Shown here piece after piece: positions 21,538 to 31,514 of a DNA stretch of 64,000 bases (position 1 is its first letter; each line of letters begins with the position of its first letter). The notes under the pieces are model-generated. The model saw only the letters and a list, made by a program, of their open reading frames with translations. It had not been told where the DNA came from and did not search any database. The translations under genes were made by a program, and so were the position numbers. This DNA is from Idiomarina aquatica (GTDB lineage Bacteria; Pseudomonadota; Gammaproteobacteria; Enterobacterales; Alteromonadaceae): NCBI RefSeq assembly GCF_003987185.1, contig NZ_PIPS01000003.1, forward strand, positions 248,001-312,000, given 5' to 3'.

Positions 21538-24500
21538 TGGCTGATAACAAGCATCCTGCACCTGCCGAGGCGAATGACTTACCGTCACTGTCGATTCGCC
21601 GGCCGGTACTCATCGTTGTTCTCAATATTCTTATCGCGATTGCCGGTATCGCCGCCATCATGGGCGTTGAGGTGCGTGAGTTACCCGATGTTGACCGTCC
21701 GGTGGTGACCGTGCGTGCCAATTTACCCGGTGGCGCTCCCGAAACCGTTGATGCCGAGGTTACCAGCGTCCTGGAAGGTGCTGCGGCACGTGTTTCAGGG
21801 GTTAAATCCATTCGTTCACAGTCCGAAGAAAACTCCGCCCGAACGGTGGTCGAATTTCGTCCCGGTGTCGATTTAGACGTCGCCGCCAGTGAAGTGCGAG
21901 AGTCAGTTAACCAGGTGCGGCGAGAACTGCCCGAGGAAGTCGAGCAGGTTAACGTTGTTAAAGCGGATGATGACGCCAGAGCGGTGTTAGACATTGCGGT
22001 CAGCAGTGACTCGCTGAGTTTAGAAGAATTAACCCGCCGGCTGGAAACGGACGTGGCGCCGGAGTTTCTGTCAATTGACGGCGTTGCCGATGTACGCCTT
22101 AACGGCGCTCGTGAACGGGTACTAAGGGTTGCCATCGATCCGCTGAAACTCAGTAGCTTTGGGCTCTCTGTCACCGATGTGGCCGATGCGCTGCGGCAAG
22201 CACCTTTTGACGTTCCAGCCGGTAGTCTGCGCTCAACCGATCAGCGCATCATTATTCGCGCCGACGCCACGTCGGTTACCGCCGAACAGGTTGAGAACAT
22301 CATCATCGAGGCCGATACTCGTGTCGGCGATGTGGCACAGGCCTATTTTGGACCGGCCGATGCGAGCAGCTTTGTACGTCTTAACGGCAAACCGGTCGTC
22401 GGTGTCGGGGTGATTCGTCAGGCTGGCTCCAATACCATCGAAATTTCCGACCAGGCGCTGGCGATGTTGGAGCGATTACGGCAGCGTTTCCCGGATATGG
22501 AAATGAAGGTGACCAATGATGATGCGCTGTTTATCCGCAAATCGGTTACCGAAGTCATTACCACACTGGCAATTACCATTGCGCTCGTGGTAGCCACACT
22601 CTGGGTCTTTATTGGCTCCTTCCGGGCTACCATTGTGCCTGCCCTGTCGATTCCGGTGGCGCTGTTTGGCGCAATCTCGGCGATTTGGCTGATGGGATTC
22701 TCCATCAATATTTTAACGTTGCTCGCGTTAGTGCTGGCTACCGGCTTAATTGTCGATGACGCCATTGTCGTCACTGAAAATATTCAGCGTCGCCGGGGCA
22801 TGGGGCTGGGTCCCAGAGCGGCGGCCGTTTTGGCGACTCGGGAAGTGTTTTTTGCGGTGGTTGCGACCACCGCCGTACTGGTTGCGGTATTTGTGCCGAT
22901 AGCGTTTTTACCGTCCACCGCCGGGCGTTTGTTCCGGGAATTTGGGGGCGTACTGGCCGCCGCGGTGATCATTTCCTCGTTTGTGGCACTGTCATTGGTC
23001 CCCGCTTTTACCGCGAAACTCCCGAAGGATGCCGGACGGCGAAATATTTTTCGACCAATTGGCCACTGGTTTAAACGGGGCTATGAGAAAACATTGCACA
23101 AGGCGTTGAATTTTTCCTGGGTGATTGTTGCCGCTTCGCTGGTGGCCGCAATCGGTGCCGGGTTTATTTACGATCGCGTCGCCTCAGAGTTATTGCCATC
23201 AGAGGACCGCGGCGTGGTGCGGGTGTTTTCCCGAGGCCCGGACGGTGTGGGACTTAACTTTATGGATCGGCAGACTCGGCAACTGGAAGATATCCTGATT
23301 CCTTATCAGGAAGCTGGTGTTTTCGATTCCATCTATACCGTGGTTGGCCAGTGGGATGTAAACCTGAGCTTCATCACCGCCAATATGCAGCCATGGGAAG
23401 AACGTGATATTTCACAACAGCAGGTGATTGAGGAAATACGTGGCCCGCTGTCGCAAATCCCGGGAGCACCCGGTCGAGCGTTTGGCTCCAACTCACTGGA
23501 TGTGAGAGGAGGTCAGGGTGGTGGTGCCGTGGAGATGGCCATCACCGGTGAAAACTACACCGATATTTTTAATGCCGCACAGGAATTTACCGCGGCAGTG
23601 GTGCAACAGGCGCCACAATTGACCAATCCGGATATTTCTTATCAGCCAACGCAGCCGCAACTGCGGTTTAAGATTGACCGCCGCCGTGCCGCGGAGCTAG
23701 GGGTCTCGCTGAGTGATGTTTCGACCACTCTGCGGGCGGCGATTAATGGTGACGACGTTGCCGACCTTAATGTCGGCGACCAACGTATACCGGTGATTTT
23801 GCAGACCCGAGTGGGCAGCATCCAGTCACCTCAGGACATGCAAAACCTGTATGTCTCTTCGAACTCAGGCGAACTGGTACCGATTTCCAGTGTGGCTGAG
23901 ATTGTCGAAGAGGGCGTATCGGCGGAACTGGAACGTCATGGTCAACGGCGTGCTATCGAAGTGCAGTTTGAGATACCCGAAGATTATCCATTATCTGAAG
24001 CAACCGAAATTCTGCGCAACATCGCACAGGAGGAGTTGCCGGCGGGTATGGGGCTGCTGTTCCTCGGTGAAGCACAAACCTTCGAAGACACCAATCGTGA
24101 AGTCGCGATGACTTATATTCTGGCGTTTTTGATTGTGTTGCTGGTGTTAGCCGCGCAGTTTGAAAGCGTCAACAGTGCGGTGGTGGTGATGTTAACGGTA
24201 CCTTTTGGTATTGCGGCCGCCATTTATGCGTTGTTCCTGACCGGTATTTCACTCAACATCTATTCGCAAATTGGCCTGGTCATGTTGATTGGTCTATTGG
24301 CGAAAAACTCGGTGCTGTTGGTCGAGTTTGCGGATCAACTTCGAGATCGTGGTAACAGTGTACGTGATGCGATTGAACAGGCAGCATCGATTCGGTTACG
24401 GCCAATTATGATGACGTTGGTGTCGACCATCCTTGGTGGTTTGCCGTTGATCCTGTCGACCGGTGCCGGGGCTGAAGCACGTAATTCCATCGGTTGGGTG

Positions 24501-24647
24501 GTGTTCGGTGGTCTTGGTTTGGCAACGGTATTTACGCTTTATCTGACACCGGTGCTTTATTTGTGGCTGGCTCGCTTTACCAAGCCACGGGCGGATGAAT
24601 CGGCGCGTTTAAGCCGCGAGCTTGAGGAAGCTAACGAATCGGCTTAA
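21537..24647 (+). CDS. RND family efflux pump permease (HAE1-like)
   Basis: 1036 aa, standard length. Twelve-helix topology: TM1 at about residues 25-45 (RRPVLIVVLNILIAIAGI), two large periplasmic loops, and TM4 carrying the paired acidic residues for proton relay (GLIVDDAIVVTENI, about 402-415). The C-terminal helices contain GLLAKNSVLLVEFA. Drives proton-coupled export of hydrophobic or amphiphilic compounds; the substrate cannot be read from sequence. The gene overlaps the convergent substrate-binding protein gene by 17 bases. Confidence 0.93.
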   Translation: MADNKHPAPAEANDLPSLSIRRPVLIVVLNILIAIAGIAAIMGVEVRELPDVDRPVVTVRANLPGGAPETVDAEVTSVLEGAAARVSGVKSIRSQSEENSARTVVEFRPGVDLDVAASEVRESVNQVRRELPEEVEQVNVVKADDDARAVLDIAVSSDSLSLEELTRRLETDVAPEFLSIDGVADVRLNGARERVLRVAIDPLKLSSFGLSVTDVADALRQAPFDVPAGSLRSTDQRIIIRADATSVTAEQVENIIIEADTRVGDVAQAYFGPADASSFVRLNGKPVVGVGVIRQAGSNTIEISDQALAMLERLRQRFPDMEMKVTNDDALFIRKSVTEVITTLAITIALVVATLWVFIGSFRATIVPALSIPVALFGAISAIWLMGFSINILTLLALVLATGLIVDDAIVVTENIQRRRGMGLGPRAAAVLATREVFFAVVATTAVLVAVFVPIAFLPSTAGRLFREFGGVLAAAVIISSFVALSLVPAFTAKLPKDAGRRNIFRPIGHWFKRGYEKTLHKALNFSWVIVAASLVAAIGAGFIYDRVASELLPSEDRGVVRVFSRGPDGVGLNFMDRQTRQLEDILIPYQEAGVFDSIYTVVGQWDVNLSFITANMQPWEERDISQQQVIEEIRGPLSQIPGAPGRAFGSNSLDVRGGQGGGAVEMAITGENYTDIFNAAQEFTAAVVQQAPQLTNPDISYQPTQPQLRFKIDRRRAAELGVSLSDVSTTLRAAINGDDVADLNVGDQRIPVILQTRVGSIQSPQDMQNLYVSSNSGELVPISSVAEIVEEGVSAELERHGQRRAIEVQFEIPEDYPLSEATEILRNIAQEELPAGMGLLFLGEAQTFEDTNREVAMTYILAFLIVLLVLAAQFESVNSAVVVMLTVPFGIAAAIYALFLTGISLNIYSQIGLVMLIGLLAKNSVLLVEFADQLRDRGNSVRDAIEQAASIRLRPIMMTLVSTILGGLPLILSTGAGAEARNSIGWVVFGGLGLATVFTLYLTPVLYLWLARFTKPRADESARLSRELEEANESA

Positions 24648-25371
24648 TATCCCATTGCTTGCGCAGGCGGTCTAAGGTGCCGTCCTGCTCAAGCGCTGCC
24701 AATGCCTGATTGAGCTTATTTAATAATTCCTGGTTGCCCTTATTAACCGCCATTGCAACAGGGGTAACCTCCTTTGGTTGCCAAAGTATTTTTAATTCAA
24801 GGCCATACTGTGCTGCCAGGTAGTGTGCTACCCGTTGTGGCATGATCACGGCCTCCACCTCACCCACCGCCAGTTGCGCCATCGCTTCTTTTTTAGAGCT
24901 GGCTTGTTCAATACGAATGGCGTCACGTAAGCCGAGCTCGACCAAGTGCGTTTCCAGCGCTGAGTGACGATCGCCGCTAATGCGTTTGCCAATTAAATCG
25001 CGAACATTTTCAATCTGTTGATTAGAGGACAGGATAAAAAGTGTCGGGCGACGTTCGTAGTAAGGCGTGGAAAAATCAAAGTATTGCTGACGAATAGCGG
25101 TCGCTTCCATACCGATGGCGATATCCAGTTCGCCGTAGCGTAATAAACTGACGACGTTGTCCCAATCGTACTGATTAAGCTCTAGAGGTTCATCAAGTTT
25201 CGCGTAGATGGCGTTGATAACAGCCACGTCAAAACCGGTGAGCTCACCCTGGTAAAAAAATTGATAAGGTGGATAGCCGGTCGCCATACCGGCTTGTGTA
25301 TCGGCGGCCGCAGGCTGACTGATGCCTAGTAGAATAAGTGCTATCGGCAACAGGCGCTGCGGACGGTTCAT
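24631..25371 (-). CDS. Periplasmic amino-acid-type substrate-binding protein
   Basis: 246 aa with a signal peptide ending near residue 23 (QPAAA-D). Bacterial solute-binding family 3 fold: ATGYPPYQF and GELTGFDVAVINAI near the start, then LLRYGELDIAIGMEATAIRQQYFDFSTPYY. It is expected to bind a small polar ligand in the periplasm. No ABC permease or ATPase gene is beside it. It is last in an apparent operon with a TerB-like gene (4-bp overlap) and a sensor kinase, so it could act in sensing rather than transport. Confidence 0.85.
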   Translation of the reverse strand: MNRPQRLLPIALILLGISQPAAADTQAGMATGYPPYQFFYQGELTGFDVAVINAIYAKLDEPLELNQYDWDNVVSLLRYGELDIAIGMEATAIRQQYFDFSTPYYERRPTLFILSSNQQIENVRDLIGKRISGDRHSALETHLVELGLRDAIRIEQASSKKEAMAQLAVGEVEAVIMPQRVAHYLAAQYGLELKILWQPKEVTPVAMAVNKGNQELLNKLNQALAALEQDGTLDRLRKQWDIKPIR

Positions 25372-25829
25372 AATCGCTCTGCAACCTTTAGCTTGGTTTT
25401 GATGAAGTCTGCGTGAGAGATGTATAGTAAATCGGCCAATTTGCGTAGCATGCTTTCTTCGTGTGGATCTAACATACTGTCAGCATAGGCAAGGCGCCAA
25501 AGATTTTCCAGTAAATCGATCTTGTCGGCGTATGGCAGGTCTTTCAGTGGGGCGGTGAAATGTTGCAACGACGCGGCTTCACTGACCTCCTTACGGGCTG
25601 CTTCAATGGCGGTTTCAGCCTGACGCTCGGTTAGCGCGTAGTCGCGCATGAGATCGCCGCGTAAAAATGCGTGTTCATCGGCTGAGAATTGGCCATCAGC
25701 GAGTGCGATTTCCACCATCAATATCAAGCTCAGGGTCTGGCTTTGGCTCAGGCCTTCAATGGTTTGTTCAGTCGTCGCCTGTGGCTGCGATAGCTTGGCT
25801 TGAATCAATTGTTGCAGTCTCTTTAGCAT
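25368..25829 (-). CDS. TerB-like protein
   Basis: 153 aa, all helical, no signal peptide. Contains the TerB/DjlA-N pattern twice: LILMVEIALADGQFSADEHAFLR (about residues 35-57) and LWRLAYADSMLDPHEESMLRKLADLL (about 108-133), with acidic D-x-x-x-x-x-E positions that may bind metal. TerB-fold proteins are linked to tellurite resistance and membrane stress, but the exact job is unknown. It lies between the sensor kinase (gap 23 bases) and the binding protein (overlap 4 bases). Confidence 0.8.
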   Translation of the reverse strand: MLKRLQQLIQAKLSQPQATTEQTIEGLSQSQTLSLILMVEIALADGQFSADEHAFLRGDLMRDYALTERQAETAIEAARKEVSEAASLQHFTAPLKDLPYADKIDLLENLWRLAYADSMLDPHEESMLRKLADLLYISHADFIKTKLKVAERL

Positions 25830-25852
25830 GGCATAACCGTTTCTCTATAACG

Positions 25853-27214
25853 TTAAAGGTTAGGAATCAGTAGAATAAACTCACTGCCTTCCCCTGGTGT
25901 TGATTGGACGTCAATCTGACCTTTGAGTTTCCGGGTCACTAAGTTATAAACGATGGACAAGCCCAGTCCGGATCCCCCGTGATCACGAGCGGTTGTATAA
26001 AAAGGTTCAAAGATACTTTTTAAGGTACGGGTTTCCATACCTTTGCCGTTATCTTTAAAACGCACCACGGCACCGTCCTCATGAGCTTCGACGCTGATGC
26101 TGATGTGATGTTTTTCATCGGCCTCGGTAAACGCGTGTTCATGGCAATTAGAGACCAGGTTGGTAATGATCTGAGCCAGTGCGCCTTGATAGGTTTTTAC
26201 TTTGATGCGCTCGTCAGCATCAATACTGATACTGACTTTTTTCTTTTTCACCATCGGCTTTAGGCTGATAACCAGTGCATTAAGGTAATCGGCCAATGCG
26301 CATTCGACCAGTTCAAAGCTTGATTGGTCGACGGCCGTTTTTTTGAAGTTTTGAATCAGACTGGCGGCACGTTCAAGATTACTGCTCAGTAACGTGTACG
26401 CATCGAAGGTGTCGCTAATAAAGGTCGCCAGTTGTTTGCGGGAAATGCTGCCGTCTTCAAACGCCGTACGCAATTTTTTTAACCGATGCTCGCAGTGTGT
26501 GGTTGCCGTCACCGCAATACCAAGCGGTGTATTTACCTCGTGGGCAACGCCGGCAACCAGTTTGCCCAACGCGGCCATTTTCTCGGTCTCGACCAGCCGG
26601 TCCTGAGCCTGTTTAAAGTTATCCAACGCCTCCTGCAAGGACTTGGTGCGTTGTTCGACAATGGCTTCCAGCTGCTCGTTTTGTTTAAGCAGCATTTGTT
26701 CAAACTGTACCCGCTCCGCCGAACTCATGGCGCGGCCGTAGATATCGGCAAGAATTCCGGCAAAGGCGACTTCATCCTCCGTCCATTTGCGTTCCGCTTT
26801 GCGGCTTTCACAACACAACACACCGACCATTTCGCCTTTATGGCGTAGCGGCACATCCAACATGCCGTAAATGCCATAAGCGGTCATATACTCCGCTAAT
26901 TCGTGGGTTGCCGGGTGTTGCTTTGCATTGTTCGCAATAATGGTGCGCTCGTTACGCAGGGTCGCGAAGTAATCAGGATAGTCATCCTCGCTGATTTTTA
27001 GTGTCTGCGAGGTGTCGCTGCTGTTTTTATCGATGATGAGTTGTGAACTCATCTCATGCGTACTGCCTTTAAATAGCCAGATGCCAACGCGGGTGATCTG
27101 AAGCCCGTCCATGATGGCTTCTAAAATGGTTTCCGTGGCTTTATCCAGCTGGCCGCCGTCAATATCGGCTGATCGTGAGACAGCGAGCAATATGTTTTCC
27201 AGTCTTTCCTGCAT
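25853..27214 (-). CDS. GAF-domain sensor histidine kinase
   Basis: 453 aa, no transmembrane segment, so cytoplasmic. An N-terminal GAF domain (about residues 5-165) is followed by a coiled coil (about 165-210) and a kinase core. The H-box is KLVAGVAHEVNTPLG with the phospho-acceptor His at about 225. ATPase boxes: N-box NLVSNCHEHAF, G1 DNGKGM and G2 GGSGLGLSIV. The long spacing of the H-box helix resembles kinases of the HPK4-like type. No response regulator is adjacent. It heads a leftward operon with TerB-like and periplasmic binding protein genes. Confidence 0.88.
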   Translation of the reverse strand: MQERLENILLAVSRSADIDGGQLDKATETILEAIMDGLQITRVGIWLFKGSTHEMSSQLIIDKNSSDTSQTLKISEDDYPDYFATLRNERTIIANNAKQHPATHELAEYMTAYGIYGMLDVPLRHKGEMVGVLCCESRKAERKWTEDEVAFAGILADIYGRAMSSAERVQFEQMLLKQNEQLEAIVEQRTKSLQEALDNFKQAQDRLVETEKMAALGKLVAGVAHEVNTPLGIAVTATTHCEHRLKKLRTAFEDGSISRKQLATFISDTFDAYTLLSSNLERAASLIQNFKKTAVDQSSFELVECALADYLNALVISLKPMVKKKKVSISIDADERIKVKTYQGALAQIITNLVSNCHEHAFTEADEKHHISISVEAHEDGAVVRFKDNGKGMETRTLKSIFEPFYTTARDHGGSGLGLSIVYNLVTRKLKGQIDVQSTPGEGSEFILLIPNL

Positions 27215-27365
27215 ACCTGCGTTCCGAAGTTTTCCTGATAGTAACTATACAGAAGCCAGTGTTATTGTCTATTGAACGTCCATTTCGACGAACTGGCCGA
27301 GCCCGGCTAGACATTCTTGCCGATTCGTTTTACAAAAAGATAAATTCAAAAGCAAAGTGAATACA

Positions 27366-30300
27366 ATGAAAAAAACACTACTTTCGCTGGCCGTAACTGC
27401 TTTAGTTTCTGGCGTTGCGTATGCACAGCAGGAAAATGCCGAGAGCTGGAATGTCGATCAACCTAAAGGGGTGTTCGACACCGTTGATATTAAGGTTAAT
27501 TCCGGTACCTGGATGAACGTCGATTTGAGTCCGGATGGTAAAACCATCGTCTTTGATTTACTCGGCGACATTTATCGTATGCCAGCCAACGGTGGAAAGG
27601 CTGAGCGTCTGACCAGTGACATCGCCTGGCAAATGCAACCGGTGTTCTCACCTGACGGTCGCCAAATCGCCTTTACCTCTGACCAGGGTGGCGGTGACAA
27701 CATTTGGGTGATGGACGCCGATGGTTCTAATCAGCGTGCGGTGACCAATGAGACCTTCCGGCTGCTAAATTCGCCGGCATGGTCACCTAACGGCGAGTTT
27801 ATCGTTGCCCGAAAACACTATACTGCAACGCGTTCACTGGGCGCCGGCGAAGTGTGGATGTATCACGTCAGTGGCGGTACCGGAGTGCAGTTAACGGAAC
27901 GCCCGAACGATCAAAAAGATCTTGGCGAACCGGCTTTCTCACCGGACGGTAAATACATCTATTTTTCTCAGGATGATACCCCGGGTAAAACATTCCACTA
28001 CAGTAAAGATTCGTTGGAAGGCATTTATGAGATCAAACGCTTTGAACGAGAAAGCGGTGACATTGAGACGTTAATTGCCGGTGCTGGTGGGGCGATTCGC
28101 CCGACCCCGTCACCGGATGGGCGCTATTTGGCCTACATTAAGCGGGAAGACTTTAACAGCGTCCTGTACGTGATGGATCTGACCACCGGTGAGCATCGTC
28201 GTGTCTATCGCAATATGGAACGCGACATGCAGGAAACCTGGGCTATTCACGGTGTGTATCCAAAAATGGACTGGACGCCGGACAGTAAAGAGCTGGTGTT
28301 TTGGGCCGGTGGTCATATTCAACGGCTGAATGTGGCATCGGGTGACGCCCGTATCATTCCATTTTCTGTGGAAACCAGCAAGCAAGTACAGAAGCCGCTG
28401 CGCTTTGAGCAGGACATCGATCAGGATCGTTTTGCGGTAAAAATGCTGCGAATGACGCAGGTATCACCGGACGGTGACGAAGTCATTTATGAGGCGTTGG
28501 GTCGCTTGTATCGTAAAAGTCTGCCGGATGGTGAGGTTGAGCGCCTTACCGATGCGGATCGGATGGAACTCTATCCAAGCTACTCGCGCGACGGGGATAA
28601 GCTGGTTTTTGTCAGTTGGGACGATCAGGCACTGGGGCAAGTTATTGTCCGTGATCTGAGTTCCGGAGAGGAAACCGTCCTGAACACCGGCGGCGGTACC
28701 TTTGTCGAACCGGTATTTTCGCCGGATGGCCGCAGTGTGGTGTATCGCAAAGTCAGTGGTGGCTATATCACCAGCGACAAATATGGACTGGAAACCGGGA
28801 TCTATCAGATCGCACTGGATGCCGAGCAGCCACGCAAAATCGCCGACAACGGTTGGTTGCCGCAGTTTGGCGCGCGCAACGATCGGCTGTACTTGATGAC
28901 GCCGGCGGCTAAGCCAACCTTAAGTGTGGTGGATCTGGAAACCTTGCAGGCACGCCCGTTGTACCAGTCTGAGTTAGCGACAGAATACCGGGTGTCGCCG
29001 GACGGTAAACAGCTGGCCTTTGCGGAACGCTTCAAAGTGTTTGTAACGCCGCTGGTCGAGCGTGGTGAAGTGATTAATGTCGGTCCGGGCGATCAACAAA
29101 TGCCGGTCAAACAGCTGTCGGTTCGCGCCGGCGAGAGCTTGTCGTGGACAGCGGACAGTGCACAAATCTACTGGACACTGGGCCCGGAACTTTACCATAC
29201 CGACGTCAGTGGTGCGTTCAACGCCGGTGTCGATGAGCAGACTTTACAAACCGACAGTGGTCTGAATATCGGGTTTACTGCCGACGCCATGGTACCTGAT
29301 ACCACGGTTGCTTTTGTCGGTGGTCAGGTGATCACGATGGAAGGTGACACCGTCATTGAAAATGGTGTGGTAGTGGTTGAAAACAACCGCATTACCGCGG
29401 TCGGTACGGCCGAAGAGGTTGACATCCCGGCGGGTGCCGAAGTGATTGACACCAGTGGTAAAACGGTGATGCCTGGCTTGTTTGATGCCCATGCGCACGG
29501 TGCCCAGGGGGCTAATGAAATTATCCCTGAACAAAACTGGGGACAATATGCCAACCTGGCCTTCGGCGTAACCAGCATTCACGATCCGTCCAACGATACT
29601 ACGGAGTTTTTTGCCGCTGCCGAAATGCAAAAAGCCGGTTTGATTGCGGCACCTCGTCTGTATTCAACCGGAACCATTTTGTACGGTGCGCATGGTCCGG
29701 GCTATACCTCTCATGTTGATAGTCTTGAGGACGCCAAATTCCACCTGGAGCGTCTGAAGAAAGTGGGCGCATTCTCAGTGAAAAGTTATAACCAGCCGCG
29801 CCGCAACCAGCGTCAACAAGTGGTAGAAGCCGGCCGTCAACTGGAAATGATGGTGGTTCCTGAAGGCGGTTCGCTGTTACAACACAACCTGACGATGGTG
29901 GTTGACGGACATACAACGATTGAACACTCGCTGCCGGTTGCTTCCATTTACGATGATATTCGTCAGTTATGGGATCAGACGGACGTTGCGTATACACCGA
30001 CCCTGGGCGTGGCGTACGGCGGCATTTGGGGTGAAAACTACTGGTACGCGGAAACCGACGTATGGAAGCACCCTAAGCTGTCGTCATTTGTGCCGCAGGA
30101 GTTTTTAGTGGGTAAGGCGATGCGTCGCGAAAAAGCGCCTCATAACCATTACAACCACTTTAATAATGCCGAAGTGGCGGCGGAGTTGCAGGATCTGGGT
30201 GTGGACGTGCTCTCAGGCGCCCACGGTCAGCGCGAAGGGCTGGCACATCACTGGGAGATCTGGATGATGGCACAGGGTGGTATGACACCATTAGAAGCAC

Positions 30301-30539
30301 TGCGTACGGCAACCATTGCGCCGGCAGAAGTGTTTGGTATGGATCATCAGGTTGGTTCGCTCAAGGCCGGAAAACTGGCTGATATCATTGTGATTGACGG
30401 TGATCCGCTGGAGAACATTCGTGACACCGACAAAGTGACTCATACGATGGTCAATGGTGTCTTGTACGACGCCAAAACGATGGATCAGTTGTTACCGTCA
30501 GTACAGCAACGGGAACCGTTCTTCTGGGAGAAAAACTAG
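27366..30539 (+). CDS. Secreted TolB-like beta-propeller / amidohydrolase protein
   Basis: 1057 aa from ATG 27366 (an in-frame GTG at 27357 is possible; no strong SD for either). Signal peptide about 20 residues ending VAYA-Q. Residues about 50-620 carry repeated PD40/TolB motifs (SPDGR-I-F). Residues about 645-1045 form an amidohydrolase barrel: GKTVMPGLFDAHAHG with the first metal-binding His pair, DGHTTIEHSL, LSGAHGQREG and the closing GSLKAGKLADIIVIDGDPL. It is likely a periplasmic metal-dependent hydrolase, possibly an imidazolonepropionase-like or dipeptide hydrolase. The substrate is unknown. Confidence 0.88.
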   Translation: MKKTLLSLAVTALVSGVAYAQQENAESWNVDQPKGVFDTVDIKVNSGTWMNVDLSPDGKTIVFDLLGDIYRMPANGGKAERLTSDIAWQMQPVFSPDGRQIAFTSDQGGGDNIWVMDADGSNQRAVTNETFRLLNSPAWSPNGEFIVARKHYTATRSLGAGEVWMYHVSGGTGVQLTERPNDQKDLGEPAFSPDGKYIYFSQDDTPGKTFHYSKDSLEGIYEIKRFERESGDIETLIAGAGGAIRPTPSPDGRYLAYIKREDFNSVLYVMDLTTGEHRRVYRNMERDMQETWAIHGVYPKMDWTPDSKELVFWAGGHIQRLNVASGDARIIPFSVETSKQVQKPLRFEQDIDQDRFAVKMLRMTQVSPDGDEVIYEALGRLYRKSLPDGEVERLTDADRMELYPSYSRDGDKLVFVSWDDQALGQVIVRDLSSGEETVLNTGGGTFVEPVFSPDGRSVVYRKVSGGYITSDKYGLETGIYQIALDAEQPRKIADNGWLPQFGARNDRLYLMTPAAKPTLSVVDLETLQARPLYQSELATEYRVSPDGKQLAFAERFKVFVTPLVERGEVINVGPGDQQMPVKQLSVRAGESLSWTADSAQIYWTLGPELYHTDVSGAFNAGVDEQTLQTDSGLNIGFTADAMVPDTTVAFVGGQVITMEGDTVIENGVVVVENNRITAVGTAEEVDIPAGAEVIDTSGKTVMPGLFDAHAHGAQGANEIIPEQNWGQYANLAFGVTSIHDPSNDTTEFFAAAEMQKAGLIAAPRLYSTGTILYGAHGPGYTSHVDSLEDAKFHLERLKKVGAFSVKSYNQPRRNQRQQVVEAGRQLEMMVVPEGGSLLQHNLTMVVDGHTTIEHSLPVASIYDDIRQLWDQTDVAYTPTLGVAYGGIWGENYWYAETDVWKHPKLSSFVPQEFLVGKAMRREKAPHNHYNHFNNAEVAAELQDLGVDVLSGAHGQREGLAHHWEIWMMAQGGMTPLEALRTATIAPAEVFGMDHQVGSLKAGKLADIIVIDGDPLENIRDTDKVTHTMVNGVLYDAKTMDQLLPSVQQREPFFWEKN

Positions 30540-30540
30540 T

Positions 30541-30564
30541 TAAAAAATAGGGGGGCGACCCCCT
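30541..30564 (-). terminator. Terminator of the LysR gene
   Basis: Read leftward, a GGGGG/CCCCC stem with a 3-base loop is followed by a T-rich run ending at 30541. It starts right at the LysR stop codon and lies directly after the convergent amidohydrolase gene. Confidence 0.7.
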
Positions 30565-31502
30565 CAGGCTTCGGTCGCCGCGGTATCGGCCACAATTTGG
30601 CGGAACCAGCGGTGGCCGGCGTCGTGTTGCAGCAATGGGCTCCAGATCATGGTCAGGGTAAGCCCCGGGATGGTGAAAGGTGGCTCTTTCATCACCAAAA
30701 ACTCATCGCCTTCATACAACGACGCCGCCCGCGTCGGTAGCGTTGCAACCAGCCCCTGCCGTGCTAAATACATAGCGACATGATAATTACGGGTAAAGAC
30801 CTTAATGTGGCGACGGCACTCAAGTTGATCTAACGCTTCATCAACCCAACCCAGTTTCTGGACATCGTGTGGATCCATGCCTACACCGACCCCAAACCCT
30901 GTTTTACTGACCCAAACGTGCTGCGCTTTTAAGTATTCATCCAGGGTGTAATTTTTCAGCAACGGATGATCTTTGTGGATTAGACAGGAAAAATCATCCT
31001 GCCAAAGCACCTTCTGATGGAAGGACTGCGGCAGTTTTTCGAAGCGGTTGATGGCGAGATCAACTTTACCGTTTTCGACGTCGTGAAAGCTGATGTCGCT
31101 GGGGGTCATAATATCAAGGGACACATTGGGCGCCTGCTCATCAAGCGCTTCCAGTAAACGAGGCATCAGGGTTGAGGCCGCATAGTCAGACGCCATGATG
31201 CGGAATACCCGGTCACTGGTTGCGGCTTCGAATTCACGCACCGGCTGGATCATTTCTTCCACCGAGTACAAGACCGTACGCAGTGATTCCTGCATATCCA
31301 GTGCTCGTTGGGTTGGTACCATGCCTTCGCTGGTGCGCACTAAAATGGGATCATTGAGCAGGTTACGCAGGCGCTTAAGGCCGTTACTCATGGCCGGTTG
31401 AGTAATGTTAAGCTGCGCTGCGGCACGCGTTACATTGCGTTCGCGCAACAGCACATCCAGATAAACCAGTAAGTTAAGATCGATGTCTTTAATGGTATTC
31501 AT
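30564..31502 (-). CDS. LysR family transcriptional regulator
   Basis: 312 aa. An N-terminal winged helix-turn-helix (about residues 8-67: DLNLLVYLDVLLRERNVTRAAAQLNITQPAMSNGLKRLR) and a periplasmic-binding-like effector domain (about 95-305). The HTH start fits the NodD/SyrM-like group that begins DLNLL. The target is not evident. The gene is convergent with the amidohydrolase gene and follows the ABC export operon on the same strand. A long perfect inverted repeat (31515-31549) lies just before its start and could be its operator. Confidence 0.9.
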   Translation of the reverse strand: MNTIKDIDLNLLVYLDVLLRERNVTRAAAQLNITQPAMSNGLKRLRNLLNDPILVRTSEGMVPTQRALDMQESLRTVLYSVEEMIQPVREFEAATSDRVFRIMASDYAASTLMPRLLEALDEQAPNVSLDIMTPSDISFHDVENGKVDLAINRFEKLPQSFHQKVLWQDDFSCLIHKDHPLLKNYTLDEYLKAQHVWVSKTGFGVGVGMDPHDVQKLGWVDEALDQLECRRHIKVFTRNYHVAMYLARQGLVATLPTRAASLYEGDEFLVMKEPPFTIPGLTLTMIWSPLLQHDAGHRWFRQIVADTAATEA

Positions 31503-31514
31503 AGAGCGCCTGAA

